DNA of 7,901 nucleotides from Bacillota bacterium (lineage in GTDB: Bacteria > Bacillota_C > Negativicutes > Sporomusales > Sporomusaceae), in the NCBI GenBank assembly GCA_023441125.1, contig JAEZQV010000010.1, positions 1 to 7,901 of the forward strand, read 5' to 3'. Each line of letters opens with the position of its first letter. The first letter of the stretch is position 1. The notes below the pieces were generated by a model, which worked only from the letters and a program-made list of their open reading frames with translations, was not told where the DNA came from and made no database searches. Positions 6,928-7,901 of the stretch are shown piece by piece. The position numbers and the translations under genes were made by a program.

Positions 6928-7728
6928 CTATACTTTAAAGTATTTCAGAATACCTTCACAGATACTGTCGGCGGCATTATCGCGTCCGTCTACACTGGCT
7001 AAAAGCATTTCTTCCACCGGGTTGGAAATAAAGGCTACTTCGATTAGTATTGCCGGCATGTTTGTATAGCGCAGAACATAAAAACTGGCAAAACGGGCCC
7101 CGCGGTTTTTGGTGCCTAACGTTTCGGACAGACTGCGTTGGACCAGGTTAGCCAGATTCGTCGACTCTTTGTTCCCGTAATGGAAGGTTGTGGTGCCGGC
7201 TGCTGTCATACTGCTAAAAGAGTCATTGTGGATACTGATAAATAAATCCGCCTCTGCCTGGTTGGCAACATCTACTCTGGCACTAAGTTCCTGATTGGCT
7301 GTTGCACCTGTATGGGCTACATCAACATCGCCATCGCGCGTCATAATGACAATAGCTCCGTTTCTTTCCAGCTTCTCTTTGAGCAACAGCGCAATTGCCA
7401 AGGTATTATCTTTCTCCAAGGTTCCTGTTGGACCCAGCGCCCCCGGATCACTGCCGCCGTGACCGGGGTCCAGGCAGATGGCTTTGCCGGCCAGACGGGC
7501 ATTCTCGTCTTCAATTCTCTCATCGGCCTGTTGGTTAACAGGCAGCGGGGGCATTGACGAATCTTTGGTATTTATCAGAACCAATTCCCGTTGAGTATCA
7601 TAGCGGATGCCCCAATTAAGGACTTTGGCCATATTGCGGAGAGTTATTAATAAATCCCGGTTGACGCGGGCACTGCCGGGCAAGTAGCGTCCGTCCATCA
7701 TTATCCGCATACATCTCACCATCCTCAT
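6928..7728 (-). CDS. N-acetylmuramoyl-L-alanine amidase (Amidase_3) without signal peptide
   Basis: Zinc amidase that splits the bond between N-acetylmuramic acid and L-alanine in peptidoglycan. Counting from the first Met of 266 residues, the Amidase_3 domain spans about 82-264. Zinc ligands are His90 (DPGHGG), Glu105 (TLEKDN) and His167 (SIHNDS), and catalytic Glu230 is in AILIEVAFISN. Residues about 13-52 (LLITLRNMAKVLNWGIRYD) resemble one unit of the copper-amine-oxidase N-terminal-like fold often found beside amidases. No hydrophobic signal peptide or membrane helix precedes it. This recalls B. subtilis CwlC, a mother-cell lysis amidase. The start is uncertain: ATG 7728 has AAGG five bases before it, but ATG 7710 (GGTGAG upstream) better suits the proposed promoter and gives 260 residues. 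The name cwlC or cwlD cannot be assigned from sequence alone. Confidence 0.9.
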   Translation of the reverse strand: MRMVRCMRIMMDGRYLPGSARVNRDLLITLRNMAKVLNWGIRYDTQRELVLINTKDSSMPPLPVNQQADERIEDENARLAGKAICLDPGHGGSDPGALGPTGTLEKDNTLAIALLLKEKLERNGAIVIMTRDGDVDVAHTGATANQELSARVDVANQAEADLFISIHNDSFSSMTAAGTTTFHYGNKESTNLANLVQRSLSETLGTKNRGARFASFYVLRYTNMPAILIEVAFISNPVEEMLLASVDGRDNAADSICEGILKYFKV

Positions 7729-7741
7729 GTTAACCTTGTTC

Positions 7742-7770
7742 TATTTTATGCGGCGCAGGCGAGGGTGGTG
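7742..7770 (-). promoter_or_regulatory. Sporulation-sigma-like promoter of the amidase
   Basis: On the - strand CACC (7767-7770), a 16-base spacer and CATAAAATA (7742-7750) fit the mother-cell sigma-K pattern (AC ... CATAnnnTA) known from B. subtilis. A sigma-A reading, TTCACC-N18-TAAAAT, is possible over nearly the same bases. The predicted transcript start near 7735 would leave almost no room before ATG 7728, favouring the ATG at 7710. Confidence 0.45.
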
Positions 7771-7802
7771 AATAAGCCGGTGTATTCGCGTTGGGAGGAT
7801 AT

Positions 7803-7831
7803 TTGACAAGCTTGCCCGAAAACACTATACT
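7803..7831 (+). promoter_or_regulatory. Near-consensus sigma-A promoter for the gene at the right edge
   Basis: TTGACA (7803-7808), a spacer of exactly 17 bases and TATACT (7826-7831) give 6/6 and 5/6 matches. The start of transcription should fall near 7838, about 24 bases before the TTG at 7862. It is divergent from the amidase promoter. Confidence 0.85.
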
Positions 7832-7850
7832 TCAGGGAGATTATGACGTC

Positions 7851-7858
7851 AGGAGAGG
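7851..7858 (+). promoter_or_regulatory. SD for the TTG-started gene at 7862
   Basis: AGGAGAGG ends 3 bases before the TTG; its AGGAG core (7851-7855) is 6 bases away, which is good spacing. It decides for TTG 7862 over the ATG at 7843, which lies about 5 bases from the expected transcript start. Confidence 0.65.
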
Positions 7859-7861
7859 ACT

Positions 7862-7901
7862 TTGAAGGTTTTACTTTCAACTTTAAATGCAAAATATATT
7901 C
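7862..7901 (+). CDS. Partial: N-terminus of a probable B12-binding radical SAM protein
   Basis: Only 13 codons are in the window, read from the TTG start as MKVLLSTLNAKYI. I recognise this as like the opening strand (MKVLL.TLNAKYIH) of cobalamin-binding-domain radical SAM proteins common in clostridia and Negativicutes, where it is the first beta strand of the B12-binding Rossmann fold. The reading is supported by an SD at the right distance and by the strong promoter at 7803-7831. The radical SAM CxxxCxxC motif would lie outside the window, so the assignment rests on the N-terminal resemblance alone. The competing frame from ATG 7843 (MTSGEDFEGFTFNF...) matches nothing I know. Confidence 0.6.
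   Translation, partial: MKVLLSTLNAKYI

Noticed and set aside
7844..7851. TGACGTCA palindrome near the right edge
   Set aside because: Eight bases only, a chance-level palindrome in a promoter-proximal leader. It has no partner or repeat in the window.
7843..7901. Start of the right-edge gene at ATG 7843
   Set aside because: The predicted transcript would begin about 5 bases earlier, leaving its SD unusable, and the peptide matches nothing known. TTG 7862 has a well-spaced SD and a family-like N-terminus.

Overview
The window looks like chromosomal DNA from a low-to-mid GC, spore-forming member of the Bacillota. The gene content fits, the Shine-Dalgarno (SD) sites are strong, GTG and TTG starts are used, and GCCGG/CCGGC words recur throughout. 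A Negativicutes/Sporomusa-like source is my guess, but no marker here proves it.

Layout, left to right. An ATP-type phosphoenolpyruvate carboxykinase gene (pckA, + strand, 50-1585) ends at a 13-bp perfect hairpin. It shares this hairpin with a convergent three-gene operon on the - strand (4420 down to 1631). That operon encodes a bacterial non-homologous end-joining (NHEJ) set: a stand-alone ATP-dependent ligase, then Ku, then a stand-alone LigD-type polymerase. The functions usually fused in one LigD polypeptide are therefore separate genes, and no phosphoesterase domain is present. The operon has a plausible sigma-A promoter of its own. It is insulated from the next gene upstream by an intrinsic terminator (4533-4566).

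Next on the - strand come a small four-CxxC zinc-ribbon protein (4598-4882), an M3-family oligoendopeptidase F (5016-6827) and an Amidase_3 cell-wall hydrolase (6928-7728). The zinc-ribbon gene has a leader that can fold over its own SD. The amidase has no signal peptide and carries a sporulation-sigma-like promoter.

At the right edge a near-consensus sigma-A promoter on the + strand (7803-7831) drives a truncated gene. Its first residues, from a TTG start at 7862, resemble the N-terminus of B12-binding radical SAM proteins.

The clearest multi-gene system is the split NHEJ operon. Ku holds broken ends, the polymerase fills or trims gaps, and the ligase seals them. This is useful in dormant or spore-forming cells that have no sister chromosome. 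The other genes look like independent housekeeping or sporulation units. Three starts are moved downstream on SD evidence: ligase to 4420, Ku to 3416 and zinc ribbon to 4882. I see no transposon, CRISPR array, tRNA, rRNA or phage gene. The longest stretch without a gene is about 130 bases.
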